Below are positions 25,048 through 33,442 of a stretch of 64,000 bases of DNA, one piece after another (position 1 is the first letter of the stretch; each line of letters opens with the position of its first letter). A model generated the notes under the pieces. That model ran no database searches and was not told the origin of the DNA. It saw only the letters and a list, made by a program, of their open reading frames with translations. Where the stretch lies: assembly GCF_042682045.1 (NCBI RefSeq), contig NZ_JBHUGS010000002.1, positions 806,001 to 870,000 on the forward strand, in the 5' to 3' direction. The position numbers and the translations under genes were made by a program. This DNA is from Sphingomonas_R arantia (GTDB lineage Bacteria; Pseudomonadota; Alphaproteobacteria; Sphingomonadales; Sphingomonadaceae).

Positions 25048-26766
25048 CTAGGCCACCAACTCCTCAACCCCCACCGCATACAACCCAGCCGCGCCAGACA
25101 GCGCCCCCGCGCTCAACCCAGCCGCCTCGGGCACCAACCGATCCAGATAAAACCGCACCACAGCCCGCTTCATCCGCGCAAACCCGTCGTCCCCGACCGC
25201 GGCTCGCCCCTGCCGCGCCATCAGCCACCCCGCCGTCGCGACCGACAGCATCGTGAGGAACGGATAACTTCCCGCCAACCGGTCATCCCCATCCCCGGTC
25301 CGCAGCGCCTCAGCCACCCGCTCCACCGAATCGACCAGGACCATCAACCCGGCCTCGTCCGAAGCCTCCCCGCGGATCTCGGCCAGCAACGCCGCCAGCC
25401 CAGCGCCAGCATCCCCGGTCAGCTTCCGCCCGACCAGATCCGCCGCCTGGATCCCGTTCGTCCCCTCATAGATCGGCGCGATCCGCGCATCGCGGTAATG
25501 CTGCGCCGCTCCGGTCTCCTCGATGAACCCCATGCCACCATGCACCTGGATGCCGATCCCGCTCACCTCGACGCCCACGTCGGTGCCGTACGCCTTCACC
25601 AGCGGCGTCATCAGGTCGACCCGCACCCGCGCCGCCGCATCACCCTGATGCGCGCGGTCCACCTGCCCCGCCGCGTGATAGCACAGCGCTCGCGCCCCCT
25701 GCGTCAGCGCCTTCATCCGCAGCAGCATGCGCCGCACGTCGGGATGCTCGACGATCGCCACCGACTCGCGCGATGCCGCCCCGGCGCGCGCCGACTGCAC
25801 GCGCCCCGTGGCGTAATCGACCGCCGCCTGCGTCGCGCGCTCGGCGATTTCGACGCCCTGCAGCCCGACGTTCAGCCGCGCATTGTTCATCATCGTGAAC
25901 ATCGCGCGCATCCCGCCATGCTCCGGCCCGACGATCTCGCCGATGCAGTCGTCGCGGTCCCCAAACGACATCACGCAGGTCGGCGACGCGTGCAGCCCCA
26001 TCTTGTGCTCGATCGACACGCACCGCACGTCGTTCGCCGCCCCGATCGCGCCGTCCGCGCAGACCCGGAACCGCGGCACCACGAACAGCGAGATCCCGCG
26101 CGTCCCCGCCGGCGCACCCGGCGTCCGCGCCAGCACGAGGTGAATGATATTCTCCGCCAGATCATGCTCGCCGTAGCTGATGTAGATCTTGGTTCCCTTG
26201 ATCCGGTACGTCCCGTCGGCCTGCGGCGTCGCGGTGGTGCGGAGCGCGCCGACGTCCGACCCGGCCTGCGGCTCGGTCAGGTTCATCGTGCCGGTCCACT
26301 CGCCGGTCACCAGCTTGGGCAGGTACATCGTTTGCTGTTCCACGCTGCCATGCGCCGAGATCGCCTCGATCGCCCCGACCGTCAGCGTCGGGCACAGCGC
26401 GAACGACAGGTTCGCGGTCCCGAGACTTTCCAGCACCGCCGTCGCCACGGAGAACGGCAGCCCCTGCCCGCCCAGCGCGACATCCGCGTCGATCGTCCCC
26501 CAACCCCCTGCGACATAGTCGTGATACGCCGCGACATAACCCGGCGGCATCATCACCCCCGCCTCGGTCCGCCGCGCGCCGATCGTATCGCCGACCCGGT
26601 TGAGCGGCGCGAACGCCCCCTCCGCAAATGACGCCGCCCCCTCCAGCACGGCGTCCACCATGTCCGGCGTCGCATCGGCAAAGGCCGGCATCGCCGCCAG
26701 CGCATTGATGCCGGCCACATGCTGCAACAGGAAACGCTGTTCGGCGACGGGAACGGCAAACGGCAT
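25048..26766 (-). CDS. Acyl-CoA dehydrogenase family protein (DmdC-like length)
   Basis: 572 residues, FAD flavoenzyme. The domain order is an N-terminal helical extension, then the core with NLTEPQAGSDVGALRT (~180, FAD/substrate), KIYISYGEHDLAENIIHLVLA, GLQGVEIAERATQAAVDYA and the catalytic-glutamate motif IYEGTNGIQAADLVGRK (~440), then a ~120-residue helical tail. Length and tail match the group that includes 3-methylmercaptopropionyl-CoA dehydrogenase and long-chain enzymes, but no dmd genes are near. I chose the ATG at 26766 because GAGGAG lies seven bases upstream; 26790 is an alternative. Confidence 0.93.
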   Translation of the reverse strand: MPFAVPVAEQRFLLQHVAGINALAAMPAFADATPDMVDAVLEGAASFAEGAFAPLNRVGDTIGARRTEAGVMMPPGYVAAYHDYVAGGWGTIDADVALGGQGLPFSVATAVLESLGTANLSFALCPTLTVGAIEAISAHGSVEQQTMYLPKLVTGEWTGTMNLTEPQAGSDVGALRTTATPQADGTYRIKGTKIYISYGEHDLAENIIHLVLARTPGAPAGTRGISLFVVPRFRVCADGAIGAANDVRCVSIEHKMGLHASPTCVMSFGDRDDCIGEIVGPEHGGMRAMFTMMNNARLNVGLQGVEIAERATQAAVDYATGRVQSARAGAASRESVAIVEHPDVRRMLLRMKALTQGARALCYHAAGQVDRAHQGDAAARVRVDLMTPLVKAYGTDVGVEVSGIGIQVHGGMGFIEETGAAQHYRDARIAPIYEGTNGIQAADLVGRKLTGDAGAGLAALLAEIRGEASDEAGLMVLVDSVERVAEALRTGDGDDRLAGSYPFLTMLSVATAGWLMARQGRAAVGDDGFARMKRAVVRFYLDRLVPEAAGLSAGALSGAAGLYAVGVEELVA

Positions 26767-26820
26767 CACGATCTCCTCACGGGCTTTCACAGCCCTTTGG
26801 TGTCGCTATAGCGTTGCCCG

Positions 26821-27780
26821 GTGACCGTTCCAAACCCGCCAAAACGCCCAACCATCCGCCCCTACGGCAGCGCCGCGATCGTCGAGGCTGCGGCGCTGAT
26901 CCGCGCCGGCGAACCGGTCGCGATCGCTACCGAGACAGTCTACGGCCTCGCCGCCGACGCCACGCGCGGCGAATCGGTCGCGGCGATCTACGCCGCCAAG
27001 GGCCGCCCCTCGTTCAACCCACTGATCGTCCACGTCCTGGACCTCGCCGCAGCCGAACGGATCGCCGAGTTCGACCCACTGGCACACGTTCTAGCCAAGG
27101 CATTCTGGCCCGGCCCCCTGACGCTCGTCCTGCCGCTCCGACCGAACAGCGGCATCGCCTCGCTGGTCACCGCCGGCCTCCCGACCATCGCGATCCGCGT
27201 CCCCGCACACCCCGCCATGCGCGCGCTTCTCGCCGCCACCGCCGTGCCCCTTGCCGCCCCCAGCGCCAACGCCAGCGGCAGCATCAGCCCAACCCGCGCC
27301 GCCCACGTTGCGCAAAGCCTCGCCGACCGCATCCCGCTCGTCATAGATGCCGGCCCGACCGCGCTGGGCCTCGAATCCACCATTGTCGCCGTCACGGACG
27401 ACACGCTCCGCCTACTCCGCCCCGGCCCCATCACGACGGAAATGCTGCGCGAGGTCACCGGCCTCACCCCGCTGACGACCGCCTCGGACAAGATCGAAGC
27501 CCCCGGCCAACTCGCCAGCCACTACGCCCCTTCGCTCCCGATCCGCCTGAACGCCGAAACCGCGACGCCCGAAGAATGGCACATCGGCTTCGGCTCGATC
27601 GCCGGAGACCGCTCGCTCTCACCCGAAGGCGACCCCATAGGCGCTGCGGCGAACCTGTTCGAAGCACTCCACCGAGCCGACGCCTCCGGCCGCAACGCCA
27701 TCGCCGTTGCCCCGATTCCACACGACGGACTAGGGGCCGCGATAAACGACCGGCTTGCGCGCGCTGCCGCGCCGCAGTGA
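26821..27780 (+). CDS. L-threonylcarbamoyladenylate synthase (Sua5 type)
   Basis: 319 residues starting at GTG. This enzyme makes threonylcarbamoyl-AMP from Thr, bicarbonate and ATP, the first step of the t6A37 tRNA modification. The YrdC domain covers ~20-205 (TETVYGLAADA, SFNPLIVHV, FWPGPLTLVLP, APSANASGSISPT, LGLESTIV). It is followed by the linker GQLASHYAPSLPIRL and a Sua5 C-terminal domain. It runs divergently from the acyl-CoA dehydrogenase gene with only 54 bases between the starts. Confidence 0.95.
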   Translation: MTVPNPPKRPTIRPYGSAAIVEAAALIRAGEPVAIATETVYGLAADATRGESVAAIYAAKGRPSFNPLIVHVLDLAAAERIAEFDPLAHVLAKAFWPGPLTLVLPLRPNSGIASLVTAGLPTIAIRVPAHPAMRALLAATAVPLAAPSANASGSISPTRAAHVAQSLADRIPLVIDAGPTALGLESTIVAVTDDTLRLLRPGPITTEMLREVTGLTPLTTASDKIEAPGQLASHYAPSLPIRLNAETATPEEWHIGFGSIAGDRSLSPEGDPIGAAANLFEALHRADASGRNAIAVAPIPHDGLGAAINDRLARAAAPQ

Positions 27781-27809
27781 TCACATCACCTAATATCAAT
27801 TCCCCAACC

Positions 27810-27871
27810 CCGTTTGGTTCGAGCTTGTCGAGAACTCAGCGCTGAGTTCTCGACAAGCTCGAACCAAACGG
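27810..27871. repeat. Palindromic repeat family A, copy 3 (perfect, no loop)
   Basis: A 62-base perfect palindrome centred between 27840 and 27841; arms CCGTTTGGTTCGAGCTTGTC plus GAGAACTCAGC and the reverse complement. It sits between the convergent tsaC-type and msrA genes, where a hairpin could end both transcripts. No T-run follows. Confidence 0.92.
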
Positions 27872-27906
27872 AACGGGGGCTGGCTTAGATTAAGCGGAGC
27901 CGGACC

Positions 27907-28458
27907 TCACGCGTCCGCGCTAACCCCATCCTTCAGCCGCTCCGAATACGCCTTCCGGAACTTGCGCAGCTTCGGCGCGACGATCGCCATGCAGTAGCCG
28001 TTCTTGCTGCCCTCGCGCTCGAAATACTCCTGGTGGTAATCCTCCGCCGGATACCATTTCGACAGCGGCTCGATCGTCGTCACGATCGGCTTGTCCGACT
28101 GCACCTGCGCCTGCTCGATCGCCGCACGGGCCTCCGCCTCTTGGCGCTCGTCATGCGGGAAGATCGCCGAGCGATACTGCGTCCCGATGTCGTTCCCCTG
28201 CCGGTTCAGCTGGGTCGCGTCATGCACGTGGAAGAAGATCTCGAGCACGTCGGAGAAGGTGATCAGCTCGTTGTCGAACACGATCCGGATCGCCTCGGCA
28301 TGGCCGGTATTCCCGTCGCACACCTGGCGGTAGTTCGGGTTCTCGACATGCCCGCCGATATAGCCGCTCTCCACCGACTCGACCCCGACCAGGTCGTCGA
28401 ACACGGCTTCCACGCACCAGAAGCATCCGGCGGCGATCGTTGCGGTTTCCTGGGTCAT
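27907..28458 (-). CDS. msrA: Peptide-methionine (S)-S-oxide reductase
   Basis: 183 residues. MsrA reduces methionine-S-sulfoxide in proteins using thioredoxin. The catalytic motif GCFWCVEAVF is at residues ~11-20. GYIGGHVENPNYRQVCDG and QYRSAIFPHDERQ follow. No obvious resolving-cysteine pair is at the C-terminus, but a Cys in NGYCMAIVAPK is present. I chose the ATG at 28458 because a GAGG ribosome-binding site precedes it; an ATG at 28479 would add seven residues. Confidence 0.96.
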   Translation of the reverse strand: MTQETATIAAGCFWCVEAVFDDLVGVESVESGYIGGHVENPNYRQVCDGNTGHAEAIRIVFDNELITFSDVLEIFFHVHDATQLNRQGNDIGTQYRSAIFPHDERQEAEARAAIEQAQVQSDKPIVTTIEPLSKWYPAEDYHQEYFEREGSKNGYCMAIVAPKLRKFRKAYSERLKDGVSADA

Positions 28459-28572
28459 GCTTGATGCCTCGCTAGTCATTCGTTGATGTTAAAATGGGAT
28501 GCCACCCGGCGGATGCAATCGGCTAGGTCGGGCCAACACGTTCGCGATCCGCCTTACGAAGGGAACCGCCCC

Positions 28573-29571
28573 ATGACCGTCCTCGTCACCGGCGCCGCCG
28601 GCTTCATCGGCTTCCACGTCGCCGCCCGGCTGCTGGCGGACGGCCACCGCGTGCTCGGGATCGACAACCTCAACGCTTACTATCCTGTCAGTCTCAAGCG
28701 CGACCGCCTCGCGGCCCTCCACGCCGACCACCCAGACGCTTTCACCTTCGCCGAGGCCGACTTCGCCGACCACGCCGCGCTCGACCAGGCCGTCGGCACA
28801 ACCGAGCTCAGCGCCATCGTCCACCTCGGCGCGCAGGCCGGCGTGCGCTACTCGCTCGAAAACCCGCGGGCCTATGTCCAGTCCAACCTCGTCGGCCACG
28901 TCAACATGCTCGAACTCGCGCGCCACCGCGCGGTCGCCAACATGCTCTACGCCTCGTCCTCCTCGGTCTACGGCGGCAACGCCGCGCTCCCGTTCCGGGT
29001 CGAGGACCGCGCCGACCGCCCCGTCTCGCTCTACGCCGCGACGAAGCGCGCCGACGAACTGCTGTCCGAAAGCTACGCCCACCTCTACCGCATCCCCCTC
29101 ACCGGCCTGCGCTTCTTCACGGTCTACGGTCCCTGGGGCCGCCCCGACATGGCGCTCTGGCTGTTCACCAGCGCGATCCTGGAGGGCCGCGCGATCGACG
29201 TCTTCAACGGCGGCGCGATGCGGCGCGACTTCACCTACATCGACGATATCGTGGACGGCATCCTCGCCTGCCTGGCCACCCCCGCCCCGGACGACGGCGC
29301 GGAAAAACCGGGCGGCAGCATCGGCCCCCACCGCATCTACAACATCGGCAACAACCGGTCGGAGGAACTCGGCCGGCTGATCGACCTGATCGAACGGGCC
29401 TGCGACCGCCCCGCGATCCGTAACCTTCGCCCGATGCAGCCCGGCGACGTCCGCGACACCTATGCCGACATCACCGCCATTCAGCGCGACCTCGGCTACG
29501 CCCCCCGCACCACGATCGACGAAGGCGTGCCGCAGTTCGTCGAGTGGTACCGCGCCTACACCGGTATCTGA
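28573..29571 (+). CDS. NAD-dependent epimerase, UDP-glucuronate 4-epimerase type
   Basis: 332 residues of the extended SDR family. NAD binding is shown by VTGAAGFIGFHVA (residues 5-17). The catalytic elements are ASSSSVYG (~130) and YAATK (~153). The signature LRFFTVYGPWGRPDMALWLF and RDFTYIDDIVDG match the LspL/CapI group that interconverts UDP-glucuronate and UDP-galacturonate. The GAAGGGAA ribosome-binding site supports the ATG at 28573. It begins a three-gene plus-strand group with wecB and wecC, which supplies acidic sugar nucleotides for surface polysaccharide. Confidence 0.9.
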   Translation: MTVLVTGAAGFIGFHVAARLLADGHRVLGIDNLNAYYPVSLKRDRLAALHADHPDAFTFAEADFADHAALDQAVGTTELSAIVHLGAQAGVRYSLENPRAYVQSNLVGHVNMLELARHRAVANMLYASSSSVYGGNAALPFRVEDRADRPVSLYAATKRADELLSESYAHLYRIPLTGLRFFTVYGPWGRPDMALWLFTSAILEGRAIDVFNGGAMRRDFTYIDDIVDGILACLATPAPDDGAEKPGGSIGPHRIYNIGNNRSEELGRLIDLIERACDRPAIRNLRPMQPGDVRDTYADITAIQRDLGYAPRTTIDEGVPQFVEWYRAYTGI

Positions 29572-29628
29572 GGCGACCCGAACAACACGTTAGGAGAAAC
29601 CTTACCCGATCCACGCTACACAGCCGGC

Positions 29629-30762
29629 ATGACCACCGCACGCCCCGCCCGAATCCTGCTCGTGTTCGGCACCCGGCCCGAAGCGATCAAGATGTTCCCG
29701 ATCGTCCACGCACTGAAGGCGATGCCCGGCCTCGAAACGCTCGTCTGCGTCACGGCGCAGCATCGCGGCCTGCTCGATCAGGTCCTGTCGATCGGCAATG
29801 TCGTGCCCGATATCGACCTCGACATCATGGCCCCGGACCAGAGCCTCGACCAGCTCACCGCCCGCCTCCTGACCGAACTCGGCCGCGTCTATGACGAGGT
29901 CCGCCCCGACCGCGTCGTGGTGCAGGGCGACACTGCCACCGCGATGGTCGGCGCACTCGCCGCCTACTATCGAAAGATCCCGGTCGGCCATGTCGAGGCG
30001 GGCTTACGTTCCGGCGACATCCACCACCCCTGGCCGGAGGAGGTGAACCGCCGCATCGTCGCCACCATCGCCGACCTCCACTTCGCCCCGACCGACACCG
30101 CCGCCGCCGCGCTGATCGCCGAGCGGATCGATCCGAAGACCGTCCACATGACCGGCAATTCGGTGATCGACGCGCTCCACGCCACCCGCGCGCGGATCGC
30201 CGCCGAACCGGCACTCGCCGCCGGCCTCGACGCGCTTGCCGAGCGGTTCGCGGGCAAGCGCATCATCGCCGTCACCACCCACCGCCGCGAGAATTTCGGC
30301 GGCGGCATGGACGCGATCGCCCGCGCAGTCGCGCGCATCGCGGATCGCCCCGACGTCGCGATCGTCTTCCCCGTCCACCCCAACCCCGCCGTCCGCCGCG
30401 CGATGGACCCGATCCTCGGCACACGCGACAATGTCGCGATGATCGACCCGCTCGATTATCCGCACTTCGTCCGGCTTCTCGGAATGGCCGATCTCGTCCT
30501 GACCGACAGCGGCGGCGTGCAGGAAGAAGCCCCCGCGCTCGGCAAGCCCGTGCTCGTCATGCGCGAGACGACCGAGCGTCCCGAAGGGATCATCGCCGGC
30601 ACCGCGCGGCTGGTCGGCACGGACGAGGATCGCATTGTCGCCGAAACGCTCCGCCTGCTCGACGATCCCGCCGCGCACGCCGCCATGGCACAAGCCCACA
30701 ACCCGTTCGGGGACGGCCACACCGCCCCCCGGATCGCAAGGATCATCGCCGATGCCGTCTGA
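29629..30762 (+). CDS. wecB: UDP-N-acetylglucosamine 2-epimerase (non-hydrolysing)
   Basis: 377 residues. It interconverts UDP-GlcNAc and UDP-ManNAc in the cytoplasm. Typical motifs are FGTRPEAIKMFPIVHAL (~13), TAQHRGLLDQVL (~43), QGDTATAMVGALAAYY (~98), VEAGLRSGDI (~120), TTHRRENFG (~215) and DSGGVQEEAPALGKPVLVMR (~290). Its 3' end overlaps wecC by 11 bases. With wecC it should produce UDP-N-acetyl-D-mannosaminuronate. Confidence 0.96.
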   Translation: MTTARPARILLVFGTRPEAIKMFPIVHALKAMPGLETLVCVTAQHRGLLDQVLSIGNVVPDIDLDIMAPDQSLDQLTARLLTELGRVYDEVRPDRVVVQGDTATAMVGALAAYYRKIPVGHVEAGLRSGDIHHPWPEEVNRRIVATIADLHFAPTDTAAAALIAERIDPKTVHMTGNSVIDALHATRARIAAEPALAAGLDALAERFAGKRIIAVTTHRRENFGGGMDAIARAVARIADRPDVAIVFPVHPNPAVRRAMDPILGTRDNVAMIDPLDYPHFVRLLGMADLVLTDSGGVQEEAPALGKPVLVMRETTERPEGIIAGTARLVGTDEDRIVAETLRLLDDPAAHAAMAQAHNPFGDGHTAPRIARIIADAV

Positions 30763-32038
30763 TACGCCGCCCACCGTCTCCGTCATCGGCCTCGGCTATA
30801 TCGGCCTGCCCACCGCCGCGATCGTCGCGCGCTCGGGCTGCCACGTGCTCGGCATCGACGTCACGCCGCACGTCGTCGACACCGTCAATTCCGGCCACGT
30901 CCATATCGAGGAACTCGATCTCGACGCACTGGTCCAGGCGGTCGTCGCGCGCGGCACGCTCCGCGCCTCGCTCACGGTCGAACCCGCCGACGTCTTCGTC
31001 ATCGCGGTGCCTACGCCGTTCAAGGACGATCACGCGCCCGATACCCGCTTCGTGCTCGACGCCGCGCGCACCATCGCGCCCGTGCTGAAGGTCGGCGACA
31101 CGATCATCCTCGAATCGACCTCCCCCGTCGGCACGACCGAGCAGCTCCGCGACCTGATCGCCGAGCTGCGCCCCGACCTGCGCGTCCCCGGCCGCGGCGG
31201 CGACGGCGTCGACCTGTCGATCGCCTATTGCCCCGAACGCGTCCTCCCCGGCCGCATCCTGCACGAACTGGTCGTCAACGATCGCTGCATCGGCGGCATC
31301 ACCCCACGTTGCGCGCGCAAGGCGATGGCGTTCTACCGCCGCTTCGTCCGCGGCCAGTGCATCACCACCAGCGCGCGCGTCGCCGAAATGGTGAAGCTCA
31401 CCGAAAACGCGTTCCGCGACGTCAACATCGCGTTCGCCAACGAACTGTCGATCGTGGCCGACACGATGCAGCTCGACGTGTGGGAGGTCATCCGCCTCGC
31501 CAACCTCCACCCGCGTGTCAACATCCTGTCGCCCGGCCCCGGCGTCGGCGGCCACTGCATCGCGGTCGACCCGTGGTTCATCGTCCACAGCGACCCGGAT
31601 AACACCCCGCTCATCCGAACCGCACGCGAGGTAAACGACCGCAAGTCCGACCATGTCGTCGAACGCGCCAGCGCCCTGCTCGCCGCGATGCCCGACGTGC
31701 CGGTCGCCTGCCTCGGCCTCGCGTTCAAGGCGAACATCGACGACTTCCGCGAAAGCCCCGCGGTCAAGGTCGCCGCCACCCTCGCGCAAAAGCACGGCGA
31801 CCGCATCCGCGTCGTCGAACCCTATGCCAGCGCACTCCCCGCCGCCTTCGACGGCACCGGCGCCGAACTGACCGACATCGACACCGCGATCGAAACCTGC
31901 CCGATCTTCATCGTCCTGGTCGACCACGACATCTTCCGCTCCGTCCCCTTGAGCGAACGCGCCACCAAACTCGTCTACGACACCCGCGGCATCTGGCCCG
32001 ACCAGCCCGTGACGATCGACGGCGGGGCGAGGGCGTAA
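30752..32038 (+). CDS. wecC: UDP-N-acetyl-D-mannosamine dehydrogenase
   Basis: 428 residues, NAD-dependent four-electron oxidation of UDP-ManNAc to UDP-ManNAcA. The N-terminal Rossmann fold starts VSVIGLGYIGLPTAAIVA. The substrate domain contains STSPVGTTEQL (~125), AYCPERVLPGRIL (~155) and MVKLTENAFRDVNIAFANEL (~215). The catalytic Cys is in PGVGGHCIAVDPWF (~268). Overlap with wecB points to an operon. No glycosyltransferase or polymerase genes follow directly, so the polysaccharide that uses this sugar is encoded elsewhere. Confidence 0.95.
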   Translation: MPSDTPPTVSVIGLGYIGLPTAAIVARSGCHVLGIDVTPHVVDTVNSGHVHIEELDLDALVQAVVARGTLRASLTVEPADVFVIAVPTPFKDDHAPDTRFVLDAARTIAPVLKVGDTIILESTSPVGTTEQLRDLIAELRPDLRVPGRGGDGVDLSIAYCPERVLPGRILHELVVNDRCIGGITPRCARKAMAFYRRFVRGQCITTSARVAEMVKLTENAFRDVNIAFANELSIVADTMQLDVWEVIRLANLHPRVNILSPGPGVGGHCIAVDPWFIVHSDPDNTPLIRTAREVNDRKSDHVVERASALLAAMPDVPVACLGLAFKANIDDFRESPAVKVAATLAQKHGDRIRVVEPYASALPAAFDGTGAELTDIDTAIETCPIFIVLVDHDIFRSVPLSERATKLVYDTRGIWPDQPVTIDGGARA

Positions 32039-32062
32039 GCCCCAACCGCTAACGCCCAATCA

Positions 32063-32237
32063 GTTCCCCGGCGAAGGCCGGGGCCTAGACGCAACCCCTT
32101 CCCCACGAGCGTCCCGGACTTGATCCGGGACCCAGGGTCGCGGGCGCAGCGCCTCAGGTTGGGTATCCCGCCAGTCGGGACGGCATAAGAAGAGGGCCAA
32201 GAACGGCCCCACCTAGGCCCCGGCCTCCGCCTGGGAA
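32063..32237. repeat. Pair of inverted family D repeats
   Basis: A unit GTTCCCCGGCGAAGGCCGGG (32063-32088) and an opposite-facing unit ending GGGAAC at 32237 flank a stretch that holds another hairpin-like word (GTCCCGGACTTGATCCGGGAC, near 32111-32131). The 228-base spacer between convergent wecC and alr contains no other recognisable feature. Confidence 0.75.
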
Positions 32238-32266
32238 CGACTGGACCTCAGCCCGTTACCAAAGCC

Positions 32267-33301
32267 TCAAACCCAATCCCGCGCATATCGCCGCCCAAGC
32301 CCGGTCAACAGCTCATACTGCGAAACCCCCGTCACCGCAGACGCAGTCGGCAGATAATACTCCAGCCCGACCCAATCCCCCTCGACCACATCGCACCCGG
32401 TCACATCCACCGCGACCAAGTCCATCGAAACCCGCCCGATCAACGGCCGAACCTCGCCCCCGACGATAGCAGTCCCGACCCCGGCAAAAGCCCGCCGATA
32501 CCCATCCGCATAACCGATGTTCAAAGTCGCCACCTGCATCGGCCCCGAGGCGATGAAGTCCGCCCCATAACCCACAGCATCGCCGGCCTCGACCGCGCGA
32601 ACCTGCAACACCTCCGCCGACAACCCGACGACCGGCGATGGTTCAGCCCCCGGCCCCGGCTCCCCGCCGTAAAGCCCGATCCCTGGCCGCGTCAGATCAA
32701 ACCGATACGCCGCCCCCAGACAAATCCCGGCCGAGTTCGACAAACTGTACCGCTCCGCCGCAACCACCCCGGTCAACGCCGCAAACCGCTCCGCCTGCAC
32801 CGCATTCAGCGGATGCTCCGGCGTATCGGCGCACGCCAGATGGCTCATCAACGTCGCGATCCGCAGCCCGTCGACGATCTCCGACCCGGCCTCCGCCGGC
32901 GAAAGCCCCAGCCGGTTCATCCCCGTATCGACCATCAGGTCGCACGGCCGGTACCCCGCCGCCGCCTTCCACCGCGCGACCATCCCGGGCGTGTTCAAAA
33001 CCGGCCGCACCCGCCCGGCCAACGCCCGCGGCAGATCCGCCTCGCGCAACCCGTGCAGCACCGACAGCGACAGTCCGTCGTCCAGCGGCCCCAGCGCCTC
33101 CGCCTCGTCCCAACTCGACACGAAAAAGTCGCGGCACCCCGACGCCGCCAGCCGCGCCACAACCTCGCGCGCGCCCATTCCGTAGCCGTTCGCCTTGACC
33201 GCAGCCCCGCAAGCGGCCGTCTCCGACCGCGCGGCATACCACCGCCAGTTCGCCACCAGCGCGGCACCATCGATCGTCAGGCGAAGGGGGGAAGTGTTCA
33301 C
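32267..33301 (-). CDS. alr: Alanine racemase
   Basis: 344 residues starting at GTG. PLP enzyme making D-alanine for peptidoglycan. The PLP lysine is in AAVKANGYGMGA (~35) and the second catalytic base is the Tyr in DAVGYGADF (~248). MSHLACADTPEHPLN, LTRPGIGLYGGEPG and GRVSMDLVAVDV are further family motifs. It is somewhat short compared with typical ~360-residue enzymes. Single gene, with a long palindromic repeat directly upstream. Confidence 0.93.
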   Translation of the reverse strand: MNTSPLRLTIDGAALVANWRWYAARSETAACGAAVKANGYGMGAREVVARLAASGCRDFFVSSWDEAEALGPLDDGLSLSVLHGLREADLPRALAGRVRPVLNTPGMVARWKAAAGYRPCDLMVDTGMNRLGLSPAEAGSEIVDGLRIATLMSHLACADTPEHPLNAVQAERFAALTGVVAAERYSLSNSAGICLGAAYRFDLTRPGIGLYGGEPGPGAEPSPVVGLSAEVLQVRAVEAGDAVGYGADFIASGPMQVATLNIGYADGYRRAFAGVGTAIVGGEVRPLIGRVSMDLVAVDVTGCDVVEGDWVGLEYYLPTASAVTGVSQYELLTGLGRRYARDWV

Positions 33302-33344
33302 GCGCGACGACCCAACTTACTTATGCAACCAACACACGCCCCCA

Positions 33345-33408
33345 AACCCGTTTGGTTCGAGCCTGTCGAGAACTCAGCGCTGAGTTCTCGACAGGCTCGA
33401 ACCAAACG
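33345..33408. repeat. Palindromic repeat family A, copy 4 (perfect, no loop)
   Basis: A 64-base perfect palindrome centred between 33376 and 33377, with 32-base arms CCCGTTTGGTTCGAGCCTGT plus CGAGAACTCAGC. It lies between the end of gcvPB and the start of alr, both on the minus strand, so it is downstream of one gene and upstream of the next. Confidence 0.92.
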
Positions 33409-33442
33409 GGGTTCGGAAGCCACCGCCACTGCCGGAAACCTG

